A DNA stretch of 64,000 nt, from contig NC_020179.2 in NCBI RefSeq assembly GCF_000224145.3, positions 2,558,125 to 2,622,124 of the forward strand. The letters run 5' to 3'. Origin of the DNA: Ciona intestinalis. Taxonomy: Eukaryota; Chordata; Ascidiacea; Phlebobranchia; Cionidae. The translations under genes and the position numbers were made by a program. A model generated the notes under the pieces. That model searched no databases. It was given only the letters and a program-made list of their open reading frames with translations, and was not told the DNA's origin. This document shows, piece after piece, positions 34,101 to 49,100 of the stretch (position 1 is its first letter; the number at the start of each line of letters is the position of its first letter).

Positions 34101-37100
34101 AATTTCATTCGTATTACGTTTAGGCCTAATGTTTCCATGAATAACTGTGTTAGAAGCGTACGCATCATAGCGTAGTTAGTCAGAGAACACAGTAACTAAC
34201 GAGAGATGAGAAAGGCTATACCATATATATTACCTACTGTTGTTACTATAACTTACCAGCGAGTTTGCTTTTTACTTTTAAATGTTTATAGAGTAAATAT
34301 GGAAGTTATAAAAACAGTTATACAGGAACTTCTACCTGTACATTGTACCTGGTTTTAGTAGAAACGTTTAATTTACATATTGGCTTCAGGAACCCATCAT
34401 GTTATCTTTTGTATAGCCATACGCGTATAGGTATAAACTATAGATGGTAATAATATAAGTTAACTGTTTTGCAAGTCGGGCAATATATTGTGGTGGTCTT
34501 GAAACGGATATAATCAAACGACCATGCCGCATCTTAAAACAACGAAACGGTAAGTACTTGTGATGGTTTACACTAAAGAGTAAGATAGTGAATCATATAC
34601 TGGCTTCAGATCAGAATTAAGGCACAAGCACACACACAGGATGTTTCAATGAATAGGACGGCTATATTAAAGCACCAACGTTTAGTTTCATGTCGTTTAT
34701 TTTAAGCAAATCGTGTAAAGGAAATTGCTGTGCAGTAGCAACTATGCTGTAGCTGAGTATATATATAGTAGGGTGGGGAAAGGTGGGACACCTAATTATT
34801 TTCTCGTATCTTTTGGTAGTAAACAAAGAATTTTAAAACCATATCCTCACGACTAGCACGGATTGTTGTTAATTGTTTAAAACACGGTCAGAATATTTGG
34901 ATATTATGTGCTCAAGGTGTCCCGTCTTACCCCACCTCACCATACATCAATGTATAGACCTACACACCGCATTTTATTAAGTTCTAAATGTCACAAACCA
35001 TTGTGCCTTTTCTAGTTGTAAAGTCAGTTCGAAACAATATCTACGTTTATGTTGTCGTTCCCGCTTGCAATGCAATACACAGTAGCTACGTCATTTACAC
35101 ACGATAAAACAACATGCTAATGTTTGTTTACACCATACGACATATATATTAGTACAGTCCACCAAAACGGAATTGAAGCTACCACAGGGAAACGTTCATT
35201 AAAAACGCATTGCTTTCAGTCTAAAGTTATATGGTCTAAAACCGAACTGAAGGTATAGTAGGTTGGGGTAAGATGGCCAATGTTTCACTCGCCTTTATCG
35301 ACGCATTTGGTATTTAACGAAGCATATTTACAAAACAAAATCATAAAACCGTATCCTAGCGACTTTAAAATACAATATTAATTGTTAAATTAAAAATACG
35401 GGATATTATATGCAAACGGTTTCTATCTTAGCTCATAGTACTTTATTTATACAATTTCTTTGTCTCGCCATGAAATAGCGTAAGAAATGTTATTTTCACT
35501 TTCATCCTGTGATGATGTATTTCCTTAGTTATTCACACCGAAACCAACGTCACTGCTAAACTAATATCTTGATTCGAAATAGGAGAGTACTAAATACCAT
35601 ATGTATGATGTTACACACACGATGTAATCTATTTCTGTCGTACACTCGCTGTATACTAATATGTGTCCCAACTTGTAATTTAAAGGAAATATAGGGTGGT
35701 CGAAGATATGACACCTTTTCGTTTAGTTTTCCCATTTTCATTTGGTAGTAAACAAAGAACATTCAATGAATTATAAAACCGTATCTTCACGACTTCCACA
35801 GACCGTTGTTAATTGTTTAAAACACGATCAGGCTATTTGGATATTATGTGTTAAAGGTGTCCCATCTTCCCCCACTTTACTATATTGAAATAAAGTGCTA
35901 ATGGTATAGAATACCCATTGCCCTACAGTACAATAATACTAAATTTTAGTAACTCAAATCCTTGGGAAGACAGAGATTTAAAAAAAACGATTGTATGTCA
36001 AAGTTACTAGCAGGTTTTCATTTACCATCACACATTAATCACGTATGGTATTGAATTTCAGTCTCGACTGTCGAGATTTGGTATCCAGTGACCGGAAAAT
36101 TCCGATAGCATCGATTTTTCAAAGAAAATCGCTAGTTCTACTAAAATAAACGTCACCATTTTCTGTCTAATCTTACTAATAGCTTAACAGAGAGAAAGAG
36201 AAAAAAGTAAAAAGTTCTATGTGTGCCAAAGCCAAACAGAATTGTCTTTAATAATCTATCGTTTACGAGCGATTGTCAAATATTCCGACACTCATACATA
36301 GATGAAACATGCCGCTTTACTACATGGGTATTATTAATTGAAATCCTTATTTTATCATCTTACAACACAAGTTAATATTCTACATTCAGTTTGACTTAAA
36401 AGATATTTAACCTGTTTTAAATAATAGTTTGGATTCGCTTCTAACTTTGCATTATACAACCAAAATCACTGCATTTTAATAAGATGTTCATAGAAGGCGC
36501 ATTTTCGCGCTGAAAAAGATATATAGTACTGTGGGGTAAGATGGGTATACACGTAATTTATCGCATGTTTCCTAATCGTGTTTTTAACAATTAATAACGC
36601 TATTTTAGTTTGGAATACTGTTATATAATTCTGTAAACATTTTTTGTTTACTACCAAATTATACGATGAAAGAGAATGAAAATATGTTCTAACTTAATTT
36701 TACCTACTATGTTTAGCATATGCGCAGCGAATATCTAATTGTAACCAAGTGAAAACAAATAACCCGCAATTAAGTTTTAAATTAGCTCATTTTAAAACGT
36801 CAATAATAATCAACAACGGTCGCAACAACAACAGTTAGTTCTTAATGGCTCATGAAGCATCTAAGCATTCAACCCCCAAAAGCAATTCCCATTTTTTTAA
36901 ATAATAAATGACTGTCTGTTAGTGGATGAGTGCTAAAGTTCGTTTTGATCTAAATAAGACAAATTACTTGCACAGCGTTTTTATATAAATAGGTTGGGGA
37001 AAGATGGGACACCTTTTCATTCTATTTTCTCGTTCATTTGGTAGTCAACAAAGAACATTCAAAGAATTAGAAAATCATACCCTCACGACTCCCATATAGA

Positions 37101-40100
37101 CCGTTGTTGATTGTTTAAAACTCGATCAGGATATCTGAATATTATATGCTAAAGATATCCCGTCTTCCCCCATCCTACTATAATATCACGTGTCAAGTGT
37201 TTGTTAATAGAACGTATACACTTCTGCTAACGCTCGTTTTAAATAATAACCAAGATTGTGTGACATTGATCCATTAGTTCGATTATAAAAGCGTTCAAAA
37301 TGGTCGATTAAAATCGCATATCACCAATGGCGTATATCAACTGTATGTTTAAGATGTGTAAACACTTGTTTGAGATGCTAGTTTGGGAAATATTTAATCT
37401 TATTATTAATCCATTTCGTCTGTCACTAATGGGTTATTACGCGTGTCACAAATATCCGTACATATTGTATTAACTGTCACATTTTCGCTGCGCTAGTAAA
37501 CTCATTTTTCGCTTCGCATAAGTCAATTTTGTACAAGATTAGCCTGGCAGCTTGCCCATTATGCGAATAACGCAGATTTTCCGGAAGAAATTTATTATAA
37601 TTTTTACTTTAAATTCCATTAACGTTGCTTGTGGTTGGGTAAAATCGCCCATAGTAGGGCATGGTCGATTTTGGCTTGGAAAAATAGCCTACAGTAGGGC
37701 ATGGTCGATTTTTTCTAGGAAAAAATCGCCTACAGTAGGTTATGGTCGATTGCGGCTTGGAAAAATAGTCTATAGTAGGGCATGGTCAATTCTTTCTAGG
37801 GAAAAATCGCCTACAGTAGATCATGGTTAAGAAGTACGAGCCTAATCTAAAAGGTAAAAACAATATATTTGCACCTGGCCTAAACAAAGAATAATTACCG
37901 CTGACGTCTTGCAGGTGTTTTGTTTCGCGTTTATATTGCAGACGATATTTCGATCATATTTCATCGACCGCAGCAGCGGGCTAATGTAATATCCATGTTC
38001 GTATAAACCGCTTACTGCCACCATTAATTACGTAGCGGAGAATTGGCCCGACTGTTGATTCTGTGCTTTCTTTGCTTTAATGAATGCTTGGTAGAATCTG
38101 ACTGCTGCGGTTAACGACGTATATTTAATTATTGGATCGTCAAGTCATCCACTTTCAGAGCGTTTAATATGTTTTCTAATATCGTACTGGCGCCAGGGCC
38201 TTTATAATAAAGTTACAGGACAAAACGTCTTATAAATTTTCATTCATTCATTTATTCATAAATTTTAAAACATCCATCTTGCACTGTGGGATAAGATAGG
38301 ATACCATAATACCCAAATGTTCTGAATGTGTTTTGACAATTAACCAAAGTCTTTTATAGTTCTTTGAATATTCTTTATTTACTACCAAATATAAGGATAA
38401 AACACATGAGAAACACAGAATGAGAAAGTGTCCCGACTTCACCTACCCTACTATATATATACAGCCTTCGAAATTTTGTCCATTGTTTAATTAAATTTTA
38501 AGCAATCTTCTGCACACATGATATAATTTACGAAGATATGCAATGTATTTGGATGTATTTTTCAGTTCTAGAATGTAAGATTCTTATTCAATTTCGGTTT
38601 TTAATGTTAAACTGTTACCAGCGAATGATGTTTGTTTTTTAAGCTCTAGTGCTCCCTTTAGCGATTTTAAGCAGTATTTTATTGACCGCAACACGTCGCT
38701 GCGGAGCATTGTTGATTCTTATGAAACTCTGGAACGCAAGGCAAAATACGTCATAAGGGGAAGTCACATGACCTGGCTATCTTTATAAGCATGATCAGCA
38801 ACACGATTCAATAACAAGCCAAATTATGAAAAGCACCCGAGTCCGTGATCAGTTGTAAACGCTAGGCAGAAGTTAACATCTTGAAACGTTGTAGCTGTTT
38901 CATCGGAGATAGTAGTACGCGCGATACTTACACAGGTTTTTTTCTTTACTATGTCGCGGAAGTGGCTCTTCAAATGGATAATTGATTAACTCGTGCTGTG
39001 GCTATGTTGTTGTGTTAACTACAGCCAGCGTAGGAAGTAACTCGCTTTGTCTTGACGGTTTTTGCATTTAAGCGTTTGATGAGAAAGAACGCTAGATATA
39101 TATGTTTTACCCGCGTGCACATTTTACGTTCTCCGAAATATTTTGTGCTGTAGTAGTTTATATAATAGTAATTCCCTTACAGTTTAAGAATGTTAGTTAG
39201 CATTTGAATAAACCTCTTATAGTGGAGCCTATGTTGTCCATTGCAGGCGAATCAGATTATGCAAGGTTTTACTGTCAGAAATGTTATCCTGATCAGCGGA
39301 CAGCTGATGAAGTGACTTATACCCCCCGCAGTGCTCTGTGTACGTGTGTAGTGTACTCAACAATCAAGTTACAAAACGTAAAACTGCACCAAATGTAAAA
39401 TAATACTAGCAAATCAGAAAGCTAATACGGTAAAAAACATTGTCAGAAATTATTAGAAAAATTTAGCAGACTTAACGCAAAACAGACACAGTAGTGATTT
39501 CTACCACGCGTATAGTTCTGTATGCACTTAAATGCACAACGCAATATGAGAGCCAGTTTAACGTTCAAAACGGAAAATCAATCCAAGTATTATGTGCCAA
39601 TGCATGTCTCGTACTTGACACTTAAAACGATTTAAACTGCAGTCACGCCAACGAATCCATTACGTCAGTTTTGAATTATTTATCCATATCCGCGTATTAT
39701 TAATGCTCTTACTAGAAAGACACTGCCAAAATGTTATCAAACAAAACTGATGTTATTTCACTATAAACGAAAGTGCAATAATTAAATATTCACCAAAAAT
39801 ATATACAGTAGGGTGTGGGAAGATGGGACAAATTATAACTCTATTTTCTCGTCCCATTTAGTATTAAACAAAGAAAATTCAAAGAATTATAAAACTATAT
39901 CCTCACGACTTCCGTAGACCGTTGTTAATTGTTTAAAACACGTTCAGGATATTATGTGTTAAAGGTGTCCCATCTCCCCCCACCCTACTATATATAGTGC
40001 GGTGTGGTAAGATGGATACCGTTGGAGCAGAATATTCCTTATCGTGTTTTTTTTTACAACTAACAAGGTTGTTTTAGAATCGGAAGGATATGGTTACATA

Positions 40101-43100
40101 GTTATGTAACTATTCTTTATTTACTACCAAATGGGTCGCTGAAATCGAATAAAAACATAAACGTCTTACTCCAATCTACTGTAACTTTTTATATTTGTTT
40201 GTAATTCATTTCCGTTTGACGTAGAAGGAATGTCATGTAGATATAAAATATATTTCCAGAAAATTGGAATACTTTCCAGATGCCTACTTGTGTATTGACA
40301 GCCTCAGTCTCCTTACACAGCCACTTGTAGTTATAAATGCGAGGTTAATCCGCCCACGCAAAGTGGTCTGTTACAATTCAAAAAATAATTAAACTGAATA
40401 AAAAAAAGAAAATCACATCTTGAGTTTATGGGTTCAAATTTTGATAAAAAAACATGCTCTTTGCATTTTAACCGTTTTTACTACAATTTTTAATTGGTGA
40501 GCCAGCTAAGGCAGTTCAAGTATATACACCTTTTTTTAAAAATATTTGAATTTTAAATATAGTAGGGTGGAGGTGATTGGACACATTTTTCCTCTCTTTA
40601 CTAATCCCAATTGGTAGTCAACAAAGAACGTTCAAAGAATTATAAAACCATATCCCCACGACCCCCGTAGACCGTTGTTAATTGTTTAAAACACGATGAG
40701 GTTATTTGTTTGGATATTATGTGCTAAAGGTGCCCCATCTTCCCCCAACCTACTATATATAAACATTGCTAATATATGAGTCATCCGTTATTACACCAAG
40801 TTCTACTAGATACGCAGCAACCAAAAATCTAAGTAATGGTGTACCAAAGATATTCATAGTACTAAAATATGTCCAGATTTACGTAGCATCACTTTTATTA
40901 AATAATTGTTAATAATACCAACGTATATTTACTTTTAAAGTTACAGACTAACATTAATGCATGTTAGCTTCCACGATAGCTGTCAATCATTACATTTCAC
41001 CAACATATTTTGATCGTGTTTGTAATCACGCGTTTGTTATCATAAGCTCTTTTTACGCTTAATTGGTGCGAGTGAGTATGCTATTGTTTTGGTGGGCTAT
41101 TTATATGCGCATATATCAAACATATGTTAACTAGGCGTTCGAATATACAGAGAGATCGGTTAAATTTACAGTGTACAGCATAATCGGTTTGTATTATTAC
41201 CTCTATCTAGTAGGCGCGGTCGTATATATCGATTTTCTGTAGGCGAGAGCCCCCTGGTTTTCAGCCACAAATATCGAATACCGTCTTATAATAACAAAGA
41301 CCATTACGCCGATAAAGAGGGCTCAAGAAAAGGTCACTTCGGGATTTGTAAAACCTAAAAACGCAGAGAGTGTATGTTATGAATACAGCTTCAGAATCTA
41401 GAGTTCTTTATAATGTAGCTACTGCTATATTCGTTAAACTTTAGTTTAAGAAAACTGCAAAAATGTAGTCGACTGTCATTAAATTAAAAGACACAAGAAT
41501 AAGTGACATATGTAGTGTAAAAAAACGAGCGCGTAACCATGTTGAATAGAACGTACAAACCATTAACATCTGTATTTAAATAGTTTACATTCGCTGTAAA
41601 TCGTGTACCTGTTTACTGTTTGTACTGTACGGAGAAAAGCATGTATAAGTGTGCAATAGCTTGCTCAGTTTAAAGTTACAACCACCTAAAGCTTAGCGTT
41701 TATGCTTGAATTCTTTATGGTTGCAGCGTTCAGAATGCCACTACTATAACAACATGCGAACTTCCTGTCGATTTCACGTTGATTTTATCATAAGCAGCTT
41801 ATAGGAACAAATGAAAGTAAAGCAGAAAGTCTCCACAGAAAGGTTTATTCGCGTGTTTTAAGTTCACTTTTACTTGAAATATTCAAGTAAAGATATGGTT
41901 GCAGTGTGAATTTAGACACCTTTATTCGGATATTAGGCGTTTCTAAGTGTGATTTTATTCACTTTGTTTTCAGTAAGAGGATAATATGCATGTTCCAGTG
42001 AAATTTAGGCCAGTTTAAATAGATTCCCACCCGGCAATGTTCAATCCGCTATATAGTGTAACAATTTTAGGTCAAATTACCATATATGCTCCCGCAGGCG
42101 CGAATTACAGAGTAATCCGTTTCGTAGTTGTTTTGCTTCTACGTTTTACGGGCTGTTGCGTTATTATAGCATCCAGTGTGTTGACTTTCGTGATGACAGT
42201 AACTGGTTATCACATATACACAACAGTGATCGCTTCTACTATACAGCTGTTTACCGTGTCAATGGTAGTATATAGTAAGTTGCGCAAAGATGATCCAGTT
42301 TTCATTATCTTTTATCGTACCCTTAGGTAGTAAACAAAGAATATTTACAGAATTGCATCCTCACGACTAGAAAAAACGGCGTTAATTGTTGCATCAATCT
42401 TACTCCACAGTATCATTCTATATCCTGTAATAAACAGCCGTGTTAGCCTTGTAGTATTTTACATAGTCGTTTGCAGTCCTGTAGAACCTGTTTTAACTAT
42501 AACTAGTTTATCTTGCTTGACTATAAATATAAAGCCACAAATTTATCGTAATGAGTAGGCTGTTTACCAGGTTACTTTATATATACGTTTTGTTTTGAGA
42601 TAATAGGTAACATTGTAGCATCAATAGTCGCAATGAAAACGAGTCATTCGTAAAGATCAACGTGGTAAAGATTACGCAGTCAATTATAATGGCGGCACGT
42701 GCAGCGTTAGTTATAGACGTCACAGTTATTTCTCGTCTGCAAAATACTTTTTATGTTACGTCACAGAGCGTATGACGTAGCATGTGAACCATGTGAAGAA
42801 AAGTTTTTAAAGTTTTTCTTGAATTTTGCTCGCTCTCTACGCACGTGATGTGTCTTTGCGTTTTGTACATAAAGCGTACTGCATGTGCGACTCACCAGTT
42901 AGCAGTGTGTGCCTCGCTTTGCGCAGTATACGTTTCCGCAGGTTTAGTTTAGCCCATTTGTTAATGTCACGTATGTAGGATTAACAATACGACAGAAGTT
43001 ATTGTAGGCAAGTTGAAAAATAAGCCTATGTGATAAACTCTTAAAGCCAACCTATGTAAGAACAATAATATAACAGCGATTATGTTAGGCAGGGTAAATA

Positions 43101-46100
43101 ATCGAATCAACGTTTTTAAATCAGTGTTTTAAAGCTCTCTGTTCCATTAGTATGCTATAGAATCTTGCGTCTTTTAACTTTAAGGTCACGCCACCCCTTT
43201 TAATTAGCCGCTCGCTCTTTTCTAGTTATCTTAAAAAGTGAAAGACCACGTTATATGAGTCAGATAGAGCCAATTGCCCGTAACTTAGCAAAATACCGCT
43301 TTGGTGGCTCGTGCTTTAAGGGTATTAAAATAACCACAGTAAAGAAAAAGCTGTTCGCTGCATTGGTAGAATATTATACACTCTGTAATCAATACCATAA
43401 TCAGTATATACGAAGAGAAAAATATACTTGCTGTTTACAGCTCTAGTTTTTCGTTGCTTTTCAATCGATTATTCTAGGCAGGTTAGTTCCACCCAACGTG
43501 GTCCCACCTGCCTTTCACGTTGTAGAATTTTGTTTTCGCATTGCCAATATGTGTCCTAAGAATATACAATCAGAGCAGTGTCCTTATCATGATGTGCGCT
43601 GTACTACGGTTGACCGGTTCAGAATGCCGGGTAGCGACTGAGCTAACTGCGCGCTTGGTGTGTGGTTAAAAAGCTCCATTTTTTAAAGTACAGTAGTACT
43701 GGTTAATGCAGAATAAACAGAATGAAAGAATATCGTTGCAGAGCTTGAGCAGTCTTATTAGTGATTATTTGAGTAGTTTCGCTCTATGTTTGAGGAGTCT
43801 GACTTTCTTTTGTATATTGTGTTTGATAATGATAATATAAAAGCTTTTTTTGCTTAGCTTTTGATATGTTATATGACGCAAGGGTGTTGTACAGTGACGC
43901 GGTGTTGTACAGTGATAGATACAATAGGGAAAGCACTTTGATCCAGTAACCAATGGAAAACGAAACCGAACCGATGCCTGTCCTAGAATGCGAGTCTGAA
44001 GCTAGAGACATCGTTACAAATCAAAGTTTAGTTTCTCGACGTCCGGAGAACTTACCGGGCAAAGTAATGTACCAACGGAGCCGCAGTAACCCTACGCTCC
44101 CGGAGAGGCCAATGAAGAATCGCTTAGAACGTCGCCGGAGCGCCGTAACGTTCCCGTCTACATATAGAACACTGTTTGCTCAAATGAGAACTCGCTTGCC
44201 AACCACGGGGTCTATTTCCTCCTGTGCAACGAACGATGTGTGTTGTTCTCCACGTAAGCATGATGGGAAAGATTGGTCTACTTTGGTGAATTGTCTTACC
44301 CACAAGAAAGAAGAAGGGAAGAGACTGTCTCCGACTGAAATTCGGATTCGAAAGAGTCTGGAGTACGTTTGCTATAACACATCGTTTTATAAAGTATATA
44401 TAAGACACCTTTTTTAATGTATAGCTAAGGTCCCATGAGATACACCGGGGCCTGCGATTTAGGCCAAAGCTAGTTAGTACCTCCTACCAGATTACACTAA
44501 AGATGTCTTATTTGTACCTTTCTGCTCTGCTGTGGTGAGACTGTCGATTAATTGTTAGTCATTTTATACAAGCGACCAATTACTCTACCTTTAACAAGCA
44601 AAAGCATAACAAACAGAATGACCACCACGCATGTATACAGTCACCGTTTATACAAGCATGACTAATACATGTAAACATTGGTTTACACATAGGAGAGTAT
44701 CTGCAGCCTAACTATATTTATATAGCGTGCTTTCTAATAAGTGTATGAAAGTAGAACTCAATACGTTTGGTAGGTTTACTACGACCGTGTGTATACATAT
44801 TAAGTTATATTAATGTTTAAATAGTTTGTTATATTGATGCGATTTAAAAGTCGTGATTGGATTGTCAGGAATCAGTTTCATATAGGTCGCGTTGCGCTAA
44901 AGCACTTAACATAGCTTTTCTTTGTAGGCCAGCCATTAGTTTGTAAACACACAGTTTTTTTCGTGAAGCTAAAGCTATATTGTGTACATGAGCTGTTATA
45001 CGAGTGTGAGCTTAGGTTTTGAACTACGTTCATACGCATATAAGTGTACTATAAACTAAAAATACATCCCAGAAACGTCCCATTAAATCGATTTTACTTG
45101 AATTTTCCGAAACTAGAATAAGCAAAAAAATGGGCACAGTTTTTAGTCAATGCAAACGAAAAAATGGCTTGATCGTTTTTTTTTTCTTATTTTGTAGAAA
45201 AGCCATCCAGAAAGCCGGTTACAACATGAACGAGTTGGTCATCTCAACTAGCGGTGCTATGTCCCCAGTTGCTCAACGGAGGACAGAACCGAAAGCGGAA
45301 CTAGACTGGACAGTGAGTTCTGTACTGTACGGATGGATACCGTACTAAGCACATAATATATAGTGGATTGGGGGAAGATGGGACACCTTTAGCACATAGT
45401 ATCTAAATATCCTGATTGTGTTTTGAACAATTAACAACGGTCTAAAGGAAGTTGTGAAGGCATAGTTTTATATGTTTTTGAATTTTCTTTGTTTACTACC
45501 AAATTGGACGGAAAAATAGAATGAATGGGTGTCCCATCTTCCCCCACCCTACTATATGTTATGTTTTTAACAATTAAAACGCTCTGTTAAAATCGTGAGG
45601 TGACATTTAATTAGTTCTGTAAATATTTCTGTTTTACTACAAATGGGGTTTTACTACAAAATACATTTCAAAATATGGGTTTCGTGTTTGCTTATAAATG
45701 TGGGAACTAATTCATGCAGCCAGTATAGCCTGTTACGTGCCACACGAGTTCTGCATGTACCTTTACCTATTGTATACGTAATGAGCGATTTAACGTGACT
45801 AGCTACAAATAATACATTAAGGTGGGAAAGACGGGACCGCTTTTTTTATCACTCTGTTTTTTCGTCCAATTTGGTAGTAAACAAAGAACATTCAGAGAAT
45901 TATTAAATCGTGTTCTCACGACTCACATAGACCTATGTTAATTGTTTAAAACACGATCAGGATATTTAGACCTACGTGGTAAAGGTGTCCCATCTTACCC
46001 CACCATACTATATAATATCTTTCGAATACAGTATAATCGGGTTATTCTGTAGGAAAACGCTTTACCTAACGATCACATTTGGGCACCTACAAACGCATCT

Positions 46101-49100
46101 GGCGACCTCTGCTACGTGGGCGAACAAACATGCTTGGTATGTTATTGTGTTTTAAATTTTGCTTACATAACGCCGCATGTATGGCTGATAATTTGGACGA
46201 CCCATAAGGAAACAATAGATTGGATTGCCGGTAAGCGCAAGGACACGTACATCAATGGTGCAGCGTCAAGCCTCGGACCAGCAGTATCCTCTGGTCTAGA
46301 GGCAACACACTGACACAAGGCGGACACATTTTCAACATATAGTTTAATAAGTATTTAACTGATAACGACTAATTTCTTTTAGAAATCTGGACCAAGAAAG
46401 AAATGCTCCGCGTGCCATATAGTTGTTCACGACCAGTGTATGCCTCTGCTTGAACGCGTAAGACCCGAGTTTATTTTAGTTTCGTTTGTTTTTCATTAAA
46501 TCTAAAATTAAAACCGTTTCTCGGATGTTATAATTTATATGTCGACGCACTTTAACGATTTATTATGTGGGAAATAGTTCGAAATTTACAACGCGTTGTA
46601 GCCCGAATAGAAATAAAGTTTATTGCGTACAGCCGTACACGATTCTTCCGACACATAAGTTACAAACGTCATTTCACCCTGCGTACGACTTGTATTAACG
46701 AGGTATATTATTGACGAGTCATAGTGGTCATAGTGGAGCTGACAAAAAAATGTATTTTATCTAACAAACTACCAGGCAATCAGTTTGTTTCAAGTTTCAT
46801 TGCATTTTAAATTCGCAATTCTGTTTGTGACGTCATAAAACATTTCGTTCTTAAGATATAGTATTTATCACACGACATTATCGACGGGCTTTTCATTGTA
46901 TTATATTTTCTTTGATAACCAAGACATTTAAACTGCTATTCTTATCGCACGAACAGTATATAATATGGGTAATGGGCACTCAAAATTGGTTTATAAATGC
47001 GTGTCATTTACGGCCGTTATATTTATCCCATGTTTGCTTAATATTTAAAAAAGGTCACTGCTATCAACGCCAAATATGATAAATATCATAACAGTATAAA
47101 CAAGATAATCGAATGACAGGTTCTGTTCACTCTTTTAATTTTCGCTTTATGCTCTTTTAAACACACAATATAAAAGTTAATAATTTTTCTTAAAGCTGTT
47201 TTATTCTTAGATTGGGTTCCAGTGCAAAGTTACGTTTCGTGAATCCACTTCTAGAAGTATGCGGGAGGTAATACAGTTTGTTTAGCCTAATTAGATTATA
47301 GAATGCCCATTTAAATGTGTTATAATGTCAATATTTATACTCGAATACCATTTTTCACAATATTTTTCAATAAACATCATTTACCTAAGCAAAAATCCTG
47401 GCATCTAGATGGTATCAGAGTCTGTATGTAAACATGTATATAAACATGGACTCCATAGAAACTCTGGATGGTATAGTTAAAAAAGTTTTGCTATACATTT
47501 GATTAGTGGTGCTAGCTTGTTAATGAGGTATTGATTGCCAATATGTTGGAGGTACAGCTGCCTGCTTTGATTGCGTGTTTCTGTCATTAGTGGTTATTGT
47601 AAAGATACACTACTTTGCCAAGTGTATTTATTTTCTAGTATTATTTTATACCTTTGGGAAATAGAAGGGTCAGTGGTGTCTAAAGTACTTACAATTTTGT
47701 ATGGTATATTGATATGTAATAAGTGCAAAGCACATTGTACATTGGCACAATAATTTTATACAATAGTTCTTTGTATTAAATTACATATTTTTTGTCCAAG
47801 AAAACAGAAAACTTGTTGCAAGAAATATTTGTTTCCTTTACCAATTAATCATTTATGTTAATTAATCATTAGTTTTTGTGGTAAATTTTATATTCATGCG
47901 TGACATGTGTCATGCCTAAATACTGTTATAAACTTCATACAGAACCTCACAGTTCACCATCATTGGGTGCATAGAAGAAAACAGGAAGGAAAATGTAAAC
48001 AATGTTCTAAGGTTGGGATAGTTTGTGAAATTGCCACTAGCATTTTCTAGTTGTATTTGAAAACTTGTTTTGGGTTGAACTTCAGCACTAGTGGAACAGT
48101 TATATAAATTATAAAAATTGTAACTATAAAAGAAAATTTTGATTTTATGTTTCAAAATAGTTGTGTTAGTTTCATAATTTTATTTTTTTAGGTTTTTACC
48201 CTATTATGTCTTTCTAATTCTATTTTGTTTATTTAAGTATAAAAAATAAGACACTAATGCAAAGTTGTTTTCTTTTCAGTCGTTTGACAAGAGATTTGGA
48301 TTTCGAGATACAAAGGTATAACCGTATAAATATTTATAAACTTATGCAAGGCATTTATAAATGGAACTTCCAAAGTCACTCTTTTGTAATTTACACATAC
48401 TGAACCCAAAAGTATAGGTTTATTTTTCTAAACTCTAAAAATTTTGCTTATTCTAAACAATGTGATATGTAGCCTAAACATAACTTGTATGTAATGTAAG
48501 ATTGAAGTATGTTATATGTAATGCTAGTTAAACTCATGTCAAAAATTTTCCATGGTAAACTCAAGTCAAAACCTAAGTATTTGTTTGAACAGATTATTGC
48601 AATTAGTTGTTCTTGGTGTAAAGAAGCTTTCCACAATAAAGTCAGCTGCTTTCAAATCCACAAAATCAATGAACCTTGTGGTCTTGGTATGTTTTTCCGA
48701 AGCATTGTGCCTCCTACATGGATAGTAAAGGTAGTTTTCTCTATTTTCAAAAAAATGAAAATTGACCTTGATTGTATTTGTTGCACGATATGTTAATTTT
48801 CTTTGTAAAAAAAATTTAACAAGGCAAGGTTGTGTATGACTATTGCATTGTTGAACTAGAAATTACATAACAAACAGCAGTGTTATGTTACAAAATTTCA
48901 CAGTAATGAACTATTTCCCTCTATTATGCTGTAATTGCCCTTTCTCTGTTCCACAGGCCTCGACTAAACAGAAGTCCATACGCAACCGCTCTAAAAAGAA
49001 GCGTGGATCCACAGGAAATTGGAGGAAGAAGTCTTCTAAAGAATTAAAACAACGAACGTTTGTTGTTCGACCACCCTCTCAACAATCAGCTTTCATTACT

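Noticed and set aside
37552..37830. Repetitive 92-codon frame at the 42-bp array
   Set aside because: The frame is a by-product of repeat length, inside an intron with no splice sites in phase.
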